Positions 10,674-24,091 of a DNA stretch of 64,000 bases are shown piece by piece. The stretch is from Planococcus citri (taxonomy: Eukaryota; Arthropoda; Insecta; Hemiptera; Pseudococcidae), in assembly GCF_950023065.1 (NCBI RefSeq), contig NC_088681.1:11036001-11100000 (forward strand), read 5' to 3'. The notes beneath the pieces are model-generated. The model searched no databases. It saw nothing but the letters and a program-made list of their open reading frames with translations, and was not told the DNA's origin. The stretch's first letter is position 1. Each line of letters begins with the position of its first letter. Position numbers and translations under genes: made by a program.

Positions 10674-11451
10674 CGCACCTTGGGAGTAATAAGGTCACAT
10701 CTCAAAAAAAATTGATTTTGATGTTTTTGCATTTTTGGGGTTTGTATGACCCCCCTCAACCAAAAATTACACTTTGAGTTGGGTACATCATCTAGATCTT
10801 GTAAAAAACGCAAATGGCCTAACTCAAAATCTCAACAACATTGCAAGTTGTTTGGAGTTATAAGGGCACATCTCAAAACACTCCACCTTTTTTGAGCAAA
10901 TTTCGTACATACAAAGTGTTAACAAATAGTTTTGATTGTTTTGAATGTTTGTCAGTTAGAAATAGCCACAAGGAGTGCATTTTTTATTGGTTTGTACCAA
11001 ATAGAAAATTTTTTTTAAATTGATCACTTTTCAGAAAAATGAATTTGCACATATCATGAAATTTTAGTTTTTTGAGAAAAACTCAAAAACTAAGCACTTT
11101 AGAAAAAAACTAACGACATTATGTCGATTGGAAATTTAATTCTCTACAACTTTGTTACTGAGAAATTTTTCTTGGACGCTTCCTTTCGCCTCCACATCAA
11201 CTTAAATGAAAGGTTCTAACTCAAAATGTTTTCCAAACATTGAAATATTTCCTCTTTAAGATTTTATTTTTCAAAGTGTTCTTATGCTAAATGAAGGTAG
11301 GATACCAGATCTTTAAAATGAGGTGCTATTCATTCCTCACAATTAATTATAAGTTGATAAAAATAATGAATCAAGTTTTAAAAAAAAAGAAAATCACTCT
11401 CCTGTAAAATTTCACTTTTTTGAGATGTGACCTTATAACTCCCGAGGTGCG
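10674..11451. mobile_element. Non-autonomous TIR element, 778 bp
   Basis: The left end (CGCACCTTGGGAGTAATAAG, continuing into GTCACATCTC) is matched at the right end in reverse orientation over about 37 bp with about two differences. ATTT flanks both sides (10670-10673 and 11452-11455), a possible 4-bp duplication. A third, internal copy of the end motif lies near 10853-10880. The element has no coding capacity and sits 10 bp downstream of the gypsy LTR. Superfamily unknown. Confidence 0.75.
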
Positions 11452-11559
11452 ATTTATTCTTTCCCAACTGGCTGCACTGCCTTTTCAACGAAGGTCTCAA
11501 AACCTTAGATACCTTTTATGTTAAAATTGTTGACGTCTCACTTTCGCTCAAAAACAATG

Positions 11560-11850
11560 AAAAATCTAGCTTTTTGTCAAAATTGACTCATAGTCTCGTT
11601 TCAAGCAAAAAAAAATTGTCGCATTTTTGCAAAAACTAAAAAGAAAATACCCCAAAAAGTCTCACTTTTTTGACAAAAATTGTGAAAAAAATCAATTTTG
11701 TGCAGATTTTTGCTAAAATTGACAAAGTCTTGCTCTTGCCAAAAATTGAAGACAAAACTCATTTTTCTAGAAAAATTTCTAAAAAAACGTACTTTTTTCA
11801 AAAATTACCAACATTTTTTCATTTTTTTATTGACTGACTTGGCCAAAAAA
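11560..11850. repeat. GACAATTTTGGCAAAAA-type degenerate repeat
   Basis: Alternating GCAAAAAT, TTTTTGCCAAAA and ACTTTTTTGACAAAAAT segments. These belong to the same degenerate family as 15400-15815, 28000-29130, 37320-38330 and 44640-46150. Confidence 0.6.
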
Positions 11851-14800
11851 TCGAAATTTTGAGGCATTTGAACCCTTTTGGCATCCGTAGTTTTGCGATC
11901 AGGCAGCCATCAATTTTTTGGTGGACTACCTCAGGGGTCCTCTTACTTTTGAAAAACAAAATCGGATCAATTCGACAACTGCATGCTCGTGAAATTCCTT
12001 TGTAAGCGGTTGAAAATTTTCTAACCGGTTATTTTTGGGTTTTGAAATTTTTTTTCTTAAATATTTCGCATTAATTATACCAAAACATGGAAACGTATCA
12101 TTTTTGAGTTTGGTGAAACATTTCGAAACGTTGTGGCGTGAATTCTTTGCTCATTATTGGCAATATTTGAAAATATCGAGAAAAATAGCCAAAAACTTAT
12201 CAAATTTTTTCGTTTTTTTGTTAGCATAATGACTAAAAAATTGGCACCAAAGTGTTCCAAAATATTTCCCCAGTTTTAAAAATTATACATGTACAACGAA
12301 TTTTTTTCATTTTGTATTTACTTTGAAAAAATATACTAATCAAAAGGAAATTTAGCGACTACTCATTGAGCAGCCTTGATTTTGTAACTTTATATGGCTG
12401 AGGTCGGGTGCTCTCTAATACAAAAAAATGTGCCTTCGTAATCATTTCTATCAAAGCTTATCTCACCTGAAACATACCTCAGCATTGATTACATCATCAT
12501 CACGCGGTCTCGATACAATGAAGCCGAAGAATTTTGCAGACACTGCGTTAAATTACATTTAATCCAGTCATCATTTCGCGATTTTTCTTCATCAATGTGC
12601 ATTGAAGATTACGTGTGCAAATTTATGAATAAACTCGCCGTTCACCAGTCCGGTATACATATAAGAAGACGAACGTGATAGCTAAGCTATTATGAATAAG
12701 TGTTTACTTATAATATACCTACCTATAATATGAGAAAGGAGAGACGAAGCTTTACAAATGTAAGAGGTAAATAAGTAACGTGAGCTCGAGCTCGCTCACA
12801 AGTAATTCGTTGAGTCGATTATTGCAATCCGAAATATACATTAGAAAATAACTTAGGCACATGTCGTCAATGCAACGATATCGAAATCGTCATAAATTTT
12901 CCACAAGCTCGGTGCATTTTCTAGTCCATTATCTATCTAATTTCAATCCACCATTTCCAACGATGGGTTGGTACGTAAAAGTATCTGAAAGATGGTCTGG
13001 GAGGACACACTCGTACATTTATATCGTCTCGAATTAAATTTCGTTATTCGTTCACTCTTTCTAAGGTAAGTATTATTTAGCATAAGCGAGTTGCCAAGGG
13101 TCGTTGGTTCGTTACCAATATTTCGAAATACTCGTAAGTCTATACGTCTAAGTTAACCGTAGCTAATATTATAACGTTTATCTCTACAATACTTGGGTAT
13201 ATTCATATAGGCAACTCACATACGTATATGGCGAAACGGCCACCTGCGAGTTGCCCGAAGCTGCTGTCATTTTTTCTTTCTCTCTCAGTCACTCTATCTC
13301 AGATAGACTATTTTTCTCATTCTCCGATAGAAGTTAATAAATATACGAAGAAGTACGAGTATTATTATTCGCGAATTCGACGTCGTCGATGGCAAAGGAG
13401 TGAGAGAGACGGAAAAAATATATGTTTTATAGACTCAGACGTACTGATAGATAAATTTTACGAGCTGCGATCTCAAGCTTCTCATTCTCTGGTTGGACGT
13501 TGGGCCGATAACGAGGCCCATAATCGGCGCCCTTGAAATTGGCCAGAAACGCCAGCCTAGCTGTGTGGTGTAGATCCAATGAGGTTGTTTTGTTTACCGT
13601 ATACAGACCGACGACGACGACCAAAAGAGACCATCGTCAGCGATGGTGGGCGTAATGGTGATCGTGTCAACTGTACAGAATTTATGCCGAGATAAGCATC
13701 GAGTATACTCGTAATAAGGTGTTGTGTGTGAAGCAGCTGCTGATATAGCAGTTTTTCCAATCATGATGTCGATAAAGTGTTCTTGGAATCGTGTCTGAAT
13801 GCGATTGGTCGGTCGATGAACGATAATGAAGGGAAAAGCTCACTTCCGTTTGGGGTTTGGTGGATCAGAGATCAGTGATCAAGAATGATTTTCTATATCC
13901 AAAGGTTCTCAAACTGACCCACGCAATGATTGGTGGAGGTTTTTATGCAACCAGACATCAATCGATGTATACAAACGAATACGTACGAGTATGTAACTTA
14001 CCACTCGACCGAACAAAATAGTAAAAGTTTATTAGTCGAGAGACATTTTACGATGAAATTGTTGCCAAGTGAAATTAATTAAATTTGTTATTGCTCGTCC
14101 TTGAATAAGTCTCTATTGAGAGCTTTTACTCGGTATACCAAGATACTCCTCGTCTCGCCTTGCACCGCCCTGCCCCCTGCCCGTCTTATGTTGTATCAGT
14201 ACTTACCACACTTACACTCGTATACATTGTATACGTATTAGAGAGAACTTATCGTTAAATACTTGGTAATTACTTTAATTGCCAGAGACCGGGACTGCGC
14301 CACTGCGCCGAAGTGGCCATTTTTTATACGAGGTTTGCATCGCTGTACTTTGGTGTTTTAGTTTTTTTTTTTTTTTTTTCGATATCTTAGGATTATACTG
14401 TAGGTACTATAAGTAAGATGTAGACAATGACTGGACGATTTTTCGGTACATGGTCGGTCTAATAAATTATACGAAGGCGATGATTAAATTACGAGGTCTT
14501 CGGTTTTCGAATCTAGCTGTGGGTATGGTATGGTGCGTACTTTAGGAACCCGAAATGTGTTTACAAGTTTTGGCAGCGGATTGACGAACTAAGCCAAAAG
14601 TAAAGCACGATTCGATAGTAATTTTTTGAAAGTAGATTATAGTGCACGATGGATGCGTGTTACGTAAGTAGAGCCGAATTTCTCATTTTAATTTTATGGA
14701 AAGAATTTTTATCCATATGTTTATGACTAGGAAAGTGTACAAAAGGATATCCAGAAATATGTGAACGTGTAAAGTTTCAATGCTGGATTCGATGGGTGTG

Positions 14801-14900
14801 TTGATAGCGCAGAACTAATGACCAAAAAAAAACATAAAAATGTGAGGTCTGAAGAATATAAGGGCTGAGTATGTGCTTTCAATCAGAGAAAAGCAAATAT
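11851..14900. other. AT-rich spacer then unique block
   Basis: 11851-12400 is AT-rich with no feature seen. 12400-14900 is unique sequence with CpG, several TACGAGTA motifs (13130, 13350, 13703, 13986) and a T run at 14360-14380. A 102-codon ORF at 13228-13536 has no recognisable domain and is taken as chance. Confidence 0.5.
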
Positions 14901-15399
14901 TTTGTTACAAAATTGAATATGTACTCACTTAATTTCATACATGATCAGATATTCTATATCATTGTTCTCAAGCGAAAAAATTTGTACTTACCTAAAACAA
15001 AGAAAAAAAACATGGATTAGTCAAGGGTAATGATCTAATAAATCTACAATAATTATTCATCGCATAATAAAAGTTAAAACTAATTTCATTTAAAAATAAG
15101 AAAAGTTTCTGAAGAAGATTGAAAAATGATTCCAGAGGGATATGACCAATTGACCATAGAAAAGGTACTCAAAACTAATTACATTGGGCATTCGAACGAT
15201 TTCGAGAATTACTCAGTTACCTACACTGAAATTTTCAAGAGGACTGAACAGATAAGAATAAGGAACAAACAATTGTTATCGATAGATTGGTCTCAAATTG
15301 GAAAATTTTTCAGGCAAAAAAATAATACTTTTTGCTATTTGAATGTTTCAGAAAAAAAAAAAAAAAAAAAACAGAGAGAATTTTGGGGTGAATGAAGAC
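14901..15399. other. AT-rich spacer with a segment resembling 58.1 kb
   Basis: 14975-15060 resembles 58148-58225, sharing AATTTGTACT, AACAAAGAAA and TGGATTAGTCA in the same order. It is probably a dispersed repeat. Nothing else was seen. Confidence 0.4.
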
Positions 15400-15816
15400 T
15401 TTTTGACAATTTTTGCAAGAATGGGACTTTCTGATAATTTTGATGGAAAACGGAACCTCTTCCAACAATTTTGGTGAAAACTATTTTTTGGTAATTTAGG
15501 CAGAACATCGCACTTTTTTGACAATTTAGGGGGAAAAACTGAGTTTTTTTTTACTTTGTCAGAATACAAGGATCTTCTTTTCACAGTTTAAAAAAAAAAA
15601 AAAGAAACATAATCTGTAGTAAAAACAAGTCTTTGTCAATTTAAAAAAAAAAAAAACAGTACTTTTTGGACTGATGAGGTAAAAATTAACCCTTTTGGAC
15701 TGTTTTGACAAAAAAAAATTCTTAGCAATTTTACAAAAAAAAATTAAAACTTTAGGAAAATTTCGGAAAAATATGATTTTTTGACAACTTTTTTAAAAAT
15801 GGGATTTTTGACCAAT
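15400..15816. repeat. GACAATTTTGGCAAAAA-type degenerate repeat
   Basis: Repeated CTTTTTGACAATTTTNGG units with poly-A interruptions. The repeat is interrupted at 15817 by a MITE and resumes after it. Confidence 0.6.
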
Positions 15817-16237
15817 GTTGGGCACTGAGTTTTTCGAACAGTCGAATTATTCGAAAAACTTTGAGTTCAACTTGTAGTAAAACTCTGAGCTTATTTTTCC
15901 AAAAAGAATCTGAAAGAGTCAGCGAGTTCAATTCTTTTACAAAAATAGCTCAGAAGAGTTCAAAAAACTCTTTTCAGACCTCTTTTCAATTCAATTCAGC
16001 ATCTTTAACCAGCTGGTTGAAATAACATCACTGTCTGTATAAAAATTGTTGAAAAATGTAAATGAAGCCAGTGAAACTAGAAAAATCTAAAAAAATCAAA
16101 CAGAGAGTTTCAAACTCTTCCTAGTGAGTTACTGCTTTGAAGGGAAAAAGAGTTGAACTCAGAGTTGAATTCTTCTGATAAAAGAGTTTTAAAAGAGTTC
16201 AAATCTCGACTTATTTTATTTCAAGAGTCTGCCCAAC
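15817..16237. mobile_element. Candidate MITE, 421 bp, GTTGGGCA ends
   Basis: It begins GTTGGGCA and ends with the exact complement, TGCCCAAC, with weaker complementarity inward. The interior is rich in GAGTTCAA and AAGAGTT. The GACAATTTTGG-type repeat lies on both sides, as expected for an insertion. I found no clear target-site duplication. Confidence 0.5.
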
Positions 16238-16790
16238 CTTGCTTCTGATGCTTCTGACAAATTTGACAAAAAACATCACATTTTCGGCAACGTTGACATA
16301 CTAGAACTTTTTGACCATTATGGCAAAAAATATGACTTGAAAGGACCATTTGATAATTTTGGACAAAAATTACGATTTTCTGAAAATTTTGGTAAAAATG
16401 TGACTCTAGATAAAAAAATTTTTTTTTAAAATGGCAATTTTGACACTTTTTATTGCCATTAAAATACTTGAAAAGCAATTTTAAAAAATGAAAAATTTAC
16501 CAATTAAGTGATGAAATTTCAGGAAAATTTCATTAAAACGTTGAAAATCATTAAAATCATCCAGAATTTGCATAAGACATCGTGAAAAGATATTGAAATG
16601 GGATGAAAACAGAAAAAAAATTGAAACCAGCAAAAATTGTCCTAATTCAATAAAAATTACACAATTAAAAGTGTACTAAAATTCATAAAATTCCATAGGA
16701 ATTTTATGAAAATTAGGCAGATTTTTCGATGTGTTAATAAAATCGATCAAATTCCTCCAAAATTGAATAAAATTCGCTCAAAATCTGCAC
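16238..16790. repeat. GACAATTTTGGCAAAAA-type degenerate repeat, continued
   Basis: The repeat of 15400-15816 continues beyond the MITE to about 16460, then fades into AAATT-rich sequence. Confidence 0.5.
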
Positions 16791-17750
16791 GAAGTATCAT
16801 GTCGAGGTTCCTTTAATTTATAATCCAACACCTCCCTTGTTTTATTCCGACTCGAAGTAACTAAAATCCGAATTCTTATCACCCGAATTAAATTCACCTC
16901 TTCCTCTGCTCCTTCCAAAACGCCATCACGTTACAGGCGAGGCGCCACTTGCACGTCCTTACATATAGACAACAATCGACCTCATAAATTATGCTACGAG
17001 TATTTTTCAGTGCTCCATTCTTCTCGTACTCGTACATAAATAAATAAATACGTATCCAAGACTCACATGGCACTGTGCAAATCGCGCGAGAGAATCATTC
17101 ACGTATAGCTCGTTTATCTTGAAAATATTCAAATCGTAAATTAAACATCAACCAAAACAGGAGAAAAAAAATTCCCTAACTGAGGGAGTGAGGAGGGGGC
17201 ACCAAGAGTAGGTATGGTAAGTGAAAAATAGAATATTCGTACTAGATGAGCGGGGGAAAAAAAATACCTGAAATATTCTTCAGATATTGAAACTGGCAAT
17301 CCGCAGTTTCGCCCACTGATATAGTGGCCAAGTACGAGTGTACGCGATATTTTTATACAAGGTGGTCCAATTCATGGACCAATACTGCGAATATAGAATT
17401 TCCGACTTCATATTCAAAGAATCTGAATTTGGAAACATTTTAGGTATGGAGGAAGTGGTACATCCATGCAGCAAAATTCTCAAAATTGCAGCAAGTCAAA
17501 AAAATGTGTTTTTCGGTTCTCGTGAAAAATAAAAAATTGCACTTTTTTGGCAGAAGAACACAGAATTTTTAACCTGATCCCTCTACCTTGACTTCCCCCC
17601 AAAAAAATTTGCAGTGTTGAAAAATTAACAAACAAAAAAACTATTGGCCTGATTTATTTTCAAGTGGCCTAATGACTCTTTAAAGTTTTTCTAAACAAGT
17701 GTACAGGGCTTCAATTTCATTTCAAGAACAATTCATGGTGAATAACAGTA
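16791..17750. other. Short unique block and AT-rich spacer
   Basis: 16800-17480 is unique-looking, with TACGAGTA motifs near 16997 and 17028. A 64-codon plus-strand ORF at 17338-17532 is not recognisable. Confidence 0.4.
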
Positions 17751-17759
17751 AGACCTTCA

Positions 17760-18490
17760 ATTCTTTCAATGTTTGGGACAAGGTGCGGGGGGGGAGAGTT
17801 TGAAATGTATTCAATGCAAGAATTTTCTATTTTCAAAAAAAAAAATAATAATACCCCCTTTAAAAACTAAAATTATGCAAGAAAAAGAGAATAAATAGAA
17901 ACTATTGGAGGCGAATTTTTACAATTTTGAAAAAAAAAAATTCCGATGTTTCAATTTTGGAAAGGAGGGAAGATCAGATCAAAATTAATTTAAGTCAAAA
18001 ATTTCTCAGATAAAAAAGTTTTTCATTTTCAAAGAAATGTAGGAAAATTGAATAAAAATAAAACAAAAAATACGCAAAAACTCTAAAATGCAAAAAATGG
18101 AAAATTTAGAAGTTTGATTTCAAAAAAGTTGAAAAAACATGTTTTTGTTCAATTTTAGCAAAAAAAAGTACTTTTTGACAACTTTAATAAAAAATCAGGA
18201 CTTTAAAAATAATTTTTTTCAAATGTTTTATTTTAGGCAAGAGAGTCAAAACTATTCAAGTCAAAAATTCTTCTGATCAAAATTTTTCCTTTTTCAAAAA
18301 AAAAAAAAAAAAAAAAAAACAGAAAAAAATAAAATTTTTGAAAAAAGAAGACAATAAATAAATGAAAACTTTCCAAGTTCAGTTGAAAAAAATGAAAAAA
18401 CAGACCTTTCGCCAACTTTCCCAAAAAACCAATACCTACTGCTTCAAATCAGACAAAAAAAAAACCAGAACTTTTTGATACCTAATTACA
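17760..18490. repeat. Purine-rich degenerate repeat with AAGTCAAAAATT core
   Basis: Two diverged copies, at about 17950-18010 and 18235-18290, share a GAGGGAAGA-like purine stretch, AAGTCAAAAATTTCT and a following CAAAAAAA run. They resemble the units at 31670-33120. Confidence 0.45.
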
Positions 18491-18756
18491 GCAAAACAGC
18501 AGGAGTCGCCCAGTTTTATTCGAGGTTGGTGAGTTAGAATATTAATTTATTTTTTAGACCGAATCACTCCACGCTTTCCTAGCCCTGTTACTTGTTGAAA
18601 AAAAAGATACTAGAGGGGCACTTGGCTGAAAAACTGAGACCACCCTTGAAAAAAAATTTAGCTCGTGGTTTCGAATCACTCCATGAACCAGTTTCTGCAA
18701 CTTTGACTCAAAATTTCCGATTACACTGATTAAGATTAAGTAATTAAGTAATTTCT

Positions 18757-20682
18757 CCCATGTAGAAAAAAAACACTAGTTCTTCAAATTTACTAGTAGT
18801 TTTTGCGAAAATACTACAGGTTTTTCAAAATTACTAGTAGTTTTTCAAACAACACTAGTGGTATGAAGTGGATTCCTAGCAGTAATTTATAAAAACCACT
18901 AGTGATATTTTTTCACTTGTAGTGGTACATCACTGCCTCAAAGAATTACTAGAAGTTCTAAGATTTACTACTAGTTTTTTGCATTGCATAGTAGTGGTAT
19001 ATGAGTAGTTTTTAAAGAGAATAACTAGTACTTGTACTCACTACTAGATCTTACAAAATACTAATCTTCTTGCACCACAGGTCCAAAATGATTACTGTGA
19101 TTGCTCATTACCACTACTAGTTTTTTGATTCATACTAGTAGAGAAATACACTAGTTTGGAAACAAAGTGATAAGTAATCCTATTCACTACTGGATCTTTC
19201 AAAATATTAGTCCTGTTCCACTACAGCCCTGAAGTGATCTCTGTGATTGCTCATTATCACTACTAGTGTTTTTATTAATACAAGTAGTGGTGTACACTTG
19301 TTTCGAAATGGTTTCTTAATAGCACCACTATGATTTCTGTTATTTGAGAAAATGTTATGATATTCTCAATGGGAAAAAATTTAAGGTGTTTTTTAATAAA
19401 TGAATCCTAAGATTACATCAGATCTGAAGTTGATTGGTCACCTGCATTCTTTTTTATCCGTTGGTAGCGATTTTTTTATGCAACTCTGAGAGTAATACTT
19501 ACTTCAAGTTTTTTGAAAAGTATCGCAAAAATGTTTAAAATAATAGAAAATTTTTGGTGTTGAAATTTTCATGCTGGTAATATGTGGTATATTGTTTTTT
19601 TCATAAATTTTTGATATACCTATTCTGGCTATTCTGAGCCAAAAAAGCCTAAAAACTACAAAAAGACAAACATATTGTGTAAAAATAGTAAATGAAAACC
19701 GTTTTTCTTGTTCCTCTAATTCATTTATTTTTATTTTTACAAGTAGGCTGGCTACTTAATTCATTCCCCCCAAAAAATAAAAAATTCATGAAAATTTATG
19801 TTTTGCGCATGATATAGGTATGTGTATAAATACTGAAAAAATATTTTATTCGTTTTTTAAAATTCATTTTATTGTAATTTTTACTAGTACCCCACATTAT
19901 CTGTAACTTCTAACTTGCTAAAATGGTCAATTTTGAACTTTTTTTTTCGAAAAATCATTAAAAATAGGTAGTGAAAATAATTTTTTGAGGCCACAATTTT
20001 TTTCAAAGATAGGTAAATGTTTTTTTGTTTTTTTAATGTCACCAAAAATTTTTTTTATCAATTTTAATAAGCGTTTTCGTCTATGTACCCCATATTACCT
20101 GTATTTATCCTACTAGGATTTTCAAATACTAGTAGTAATTAGTATGCCAATTTAATACTCTTAGATAAAGTATCGAGCAGTTTCTTTATAAGCCGAATGT
20201 TTACCTAGTCTATTTAAATCATCTTAAAAAAGATGAAATGTAAAGGTAAGTTAAATTTTGGAGGTGAAGGGGTGCAGGGGTGTGGATAGTACATCAAGGA
20301 GCGGGGAGATGTGCGACCTCGAAGGTCCCGCAATTACCGCATTGTGATCGTAAGATCATATTACTGTATGTACTATAATACAATGTCTTACACTACTAGT
20401 AAAATCTTAAAGTAATTTTGTCATTTCACTACTAGTGATTTTTTTGAACCACTAGTGTGTTACTATGCTCATCATGAATAAATACTAGTAGTGAATTGGA
20501 ACATAAACTTCTAGTCTAGTGACCCTACTAGTGGTAAATCACTTCTAGTCAAGTGACCCCTACTAGTAGTTAATTACTTCTAGTAATCATTATTTTACTA
20601 GTGTTAAAAAGTGTTCCAATTCACTACTAGTATTTTTTTTGTATTTTTTTTGCGCTCAACTAGTAGTTTTTTTCTACATGGG
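18757..20682. mobile_element. TIR element rich in ACTAGT motifs, 1.9 kb
   Basis: The left end CCCATGTAGAAAAAAA-CACTAGTT is matched in reverse at the right end by CCCATGTAGAAAAAAA-CTACTAGTT (about 25 bp). Inside, the palindrome ACTAGT and its extension CTACTAGTAGT occur many times, concentrated in the left (18775-19290) and right (20390-20670) thirds with a plain AT-rich centre. There is no ORF of note. Dense subterminal motifs are typical of elements whose transposase binds repeated sites. No target duplication could be fixed. A small ACTAGT-containing patch also occurs at 24770-24830. Confidence 0.7.
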
Positions 20683-20689
20683 CTTCTTT

Positions 20690-22790
20690 CGATTCCTCAA
20701 TTGATTTGAACCCACCCCCCCTCCCCCAGAAAAATACCAAGTCTTCGCGCCATCGAGTCCATAAATCTCAAATCTCTCCAGCTACTCGTTCGTCATTTCC
20801 AAGCCGATTTCAAAATTACAAAATTACAGTCACACATTTTGCGCAGAGTGCAGCCAATAAATGTGCCACCTTGTATACAATACGCACGATATGTTTATGT
20901 TCGAATTATACACATACATTCGAGCCATAATCTACTCGTAAATAGTAAATAATCTATTTTGACGCGTGATTTACATTTATCCCACACTGATAAGTACATA
21001 CATACATATTTCGCTAAAAAAAAAACGGATATTCTTATCAGGTGGGTTATTTTTTCTTCACTCGAACGACTAAACAAGCCGTAGCAAATTCACCAACGAA
21101 CGAGCAAAAAATTCCATCTCTCGCTTCAATTAAGCATTCAATGCAACGACAATGACGACGACGACGACAACGGTAGAGCAAGTAAATTGATAATTAGTAC
21201 GACGATTGCGAAGAAGCACCGCACTGCAGCCCGCAGAGCACGATACGGACACCTTAAGACACCGTCGACAATAATAAAATCGAGGTTATTGGATATACGA
21301 GTATTTCAGAGCATCCGCGGATACGCGAACAGAACAGCACAAAAAAAAAACAGAATTTAATTGTTTCGATAAATTGCATAGCGAGCAGCGGTAGGAAAAT
21401 ATCGAGAGTGCGAGTGACTGAGAGAGACAGACAGATTGAAAATCACATCGCGGTGAACAAAGGGTGTGGGTGCTGTTATTATTCGAGCTCTCGTTGTCCG
21501 TGTGTAATAAATAAGAAAGGCAAGGTTAAAATTAGCATTTAAGCGTATTATCATTAATGATATAATGATATCGACGAACGCGGCGCGGCGCTCTCGTCGT
21601 TATCTCTCGCATTAGGTAAGTAATTTCGTGTATTTTCGGCTTGGCCAGGTGAGCAGGAGAAGGAGCAGGAGTCCAACTCCGATTGTCGATGTCGATGTCG
21701 TACACTCTGCTGAAGGGGGAGATTGAATGTAAAAAATCACCCGGTAAAGGGGAGCAGAGCGAGAGATGAACGTTATTAATCAGGGGGAACAATAGGTATG
21801 GTTTGGGTGTTCGCACGACCTTGAGCAGTGAGCAGTGCAAAATGAAAACGAAAACGTATAACGCTGACAGAGCGAGTATAAAAATCGCATAGTACTAGGT
21901 AAAGCAATTACCTACTATAAGTATCGTGCCGAATTACTCATTCTTCTTGTCTCATTCGTGCCTGAAGGCTCGCCAAAGATCTGCCAACAACAACAACAAG
22001 ACGTCGTCTAGCGTCGTCTTCTTCGGTAGGTAATCTGTAACAGTTCCCTGCCCTCCTCCTCCCCACCATCTGCCCAGAAAACGTGACAATGTTCAGAGCC
22101 TTCTAGACATATTTTTCGTATAACTAAGTAAATATAAGAAAAGCACAATATACTACAATTATACACCTATTTGCTCGTGTTTCCTTAATTACTGTACATT
22201 AACCGAATTACCTCTATACCATTCTTCTTCTCTTATCCGATTTCCATCTCTTATAAAGCGTTTGTGCTCGTACGAGTATTTGTATACATTAGCTAGAGTA
22301 GGTAAAGGTATACCGCGTTATTTTTCCTTCACTTTTTTGTATGTACTATACCAAGTTGCGTGATTCTTAACGATAATTTCAGCTCGAGTTTTATTAATTT
22401 TTCTTCTTCATCTTTCGCGAGAGATATCAAGCGAGCGAGTGAGCCAACCATAATGTGAGGGAGAGAGAAAGAAAGAAAAAGGAACGAGTTCTCTTTGTTT
22501 TTTTTTCACTCTCTTCTTCTTCTTCTTCTTCAGCTCATTTTATTATGTATTCTTATAAATGTAGTAGGTATTCGACTCGCTCAGTTTTTCTTAACATTTT
22601 TTTGACGTGTCAAGGTTCGAAACCACACACATCTCGACTCTCGTGATCCTTATTAAGTGTATATGAAGTGTGCATATCTTGTACGTCACAGTCTCGCTGT
22701 ATCAAAAAAAAATAAAAAACTGTACCATATATCCCTCAAATTTCGATTACCATTGCTTCCCTCTCACCTCCTTTCTCCCTTGACTCTCGA
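20690..22790. other. Unique non-coding block
   Basis: Relatively GC- and CpG-containing, with a (CGA)n run at 21150-21168, TCTTC runs near 22510-22530 and TACGAGTA motifs at 20933, 21295 and 22270. No recognisable coding sequence. Confidence 0.45.
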
Positions 22791-22910
22791 CACCAATTTT
22801 TTTGTGGAAAATTTGGAAGCTCCTTAAACGAGAAAAAACATCCCTAATCCAATAAAATTTCCAAAAATTTAAAAAAATGACATTTTTACAATTTGAAATT
22901 CCAAAAAATT

Positions 22911-23190
22911 TTCACTATTTTTCTTCGCCAGATTCAACTCTTCATCACCTCACAAAAATTGACTCAAATTGAATTCTGAAAATTTCTCAAGGTTCCTCTT
23001 CCCTTCTCCTCTCCTCTAAAAAAACCTTTGAACTTTTTCCCTCATTTTTTTTCACTATTTTTCCTCGCCAGATTCAACTCTTCATCAGCTCGCTAAAATG
23101 ACTCAAATTGAATTCTGAAAATGTCTCAAGGTTCCCCTTTCCCTCCTCGTCCTCCCCTCTAAAAAAAACCTTTGAATTTTTTTCCTCATT
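22911..23190. repeat. Tandem duplication, 140-bp period
   Basis: CACTATTTTTC, CGCCAGATTCAACTCTTCATC and the following CTCAAATTGAATTCTGAAAA recur 140 bp apart (22913 and 23053), followed in both copies by a C/T-rich stretch and CTCTAAAAAAACC. Confidence 0.8.
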
Positions 23191-24091
23191 TTTTTGACCG
23201 GATTCGACATTTTTTTCCACTACTCAAGAGTATAGTTTCGATCAAAATGATTCTCGACTACCCAAATTTTCTCATAATTATACATATTTTATCAATTCAA
23301 ATACAGAAGCGTTTTTTTCCCCTTCTTCAATAAATTATTATACCGCTTTACAGAAAAGCAACACCAACATTTTCACACGAAGGTGACTTGAATTCAAATT
23401 TTAAAATTTTTGAGCCAAAAGAGCGACCTCTTTTTAAAAATTTCATTTAAATCTGGACACGATTCGGTATTTTTCACAAAAGGGAGAAGGACTGTTTATT
23501 TCAAAATCATCTAAGTATACGAGTACTTCAAGACTGACTACGTAAGTGTAAACATTTGAAAAACAGCACCTTTTCATATTTTATGACTCCCAAAATACTG
23601 AAGAGAGACATGAGGGGCTGAAAAAATAGTAAATTTGATGATCAAATGAAAAATTGTCAGAATTTTTTCAAATACAGGGTATAAATCGTGTGAAAACCTT
23701 AAAAAAAGTGCCAGAAAAGGAGATTTTGAGAATTTATTTCATTGATGAGAAAACTTTAATCGAGATCGCTCAATACTTTAAAAAAAAGAACCAAGAATTC
23801 TTTGGATTTAACCCCCCCCCCCCCCCAATCATTGACTAAACGATTCAATTTTGCTGACATTTTCAAAAAAAAATCCAGATATTACAAAACAAGGGATTTA
23901 TTTTATTTGAGATTATACTCATTTCAACCATTGAATAATTCGTCAAAAAAATTATTAGGTCTACTTTTGTGGGATTGTGCTTTTCGTATTTTCAAAGTAT
24001 TTTTGAACTTTTTTTTTTTTTTTTTTTTTTTTAAATCAAAAATCCAGAAAATAAAATATTTAATACAATTTTTTTTCAAAATCATATATTA
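23191..24091. other. AT-rich non-coding spacer
   Basis: Homopolymer runs (C at 23812-23826, T at 24010-24032). No feature otherwise seen. Confidence 0.4.

Noticed and set aside
22605..22625. Pol III B box (GGTTCGAAACC)
   Set aside because: No A box at proper spacing upstream.
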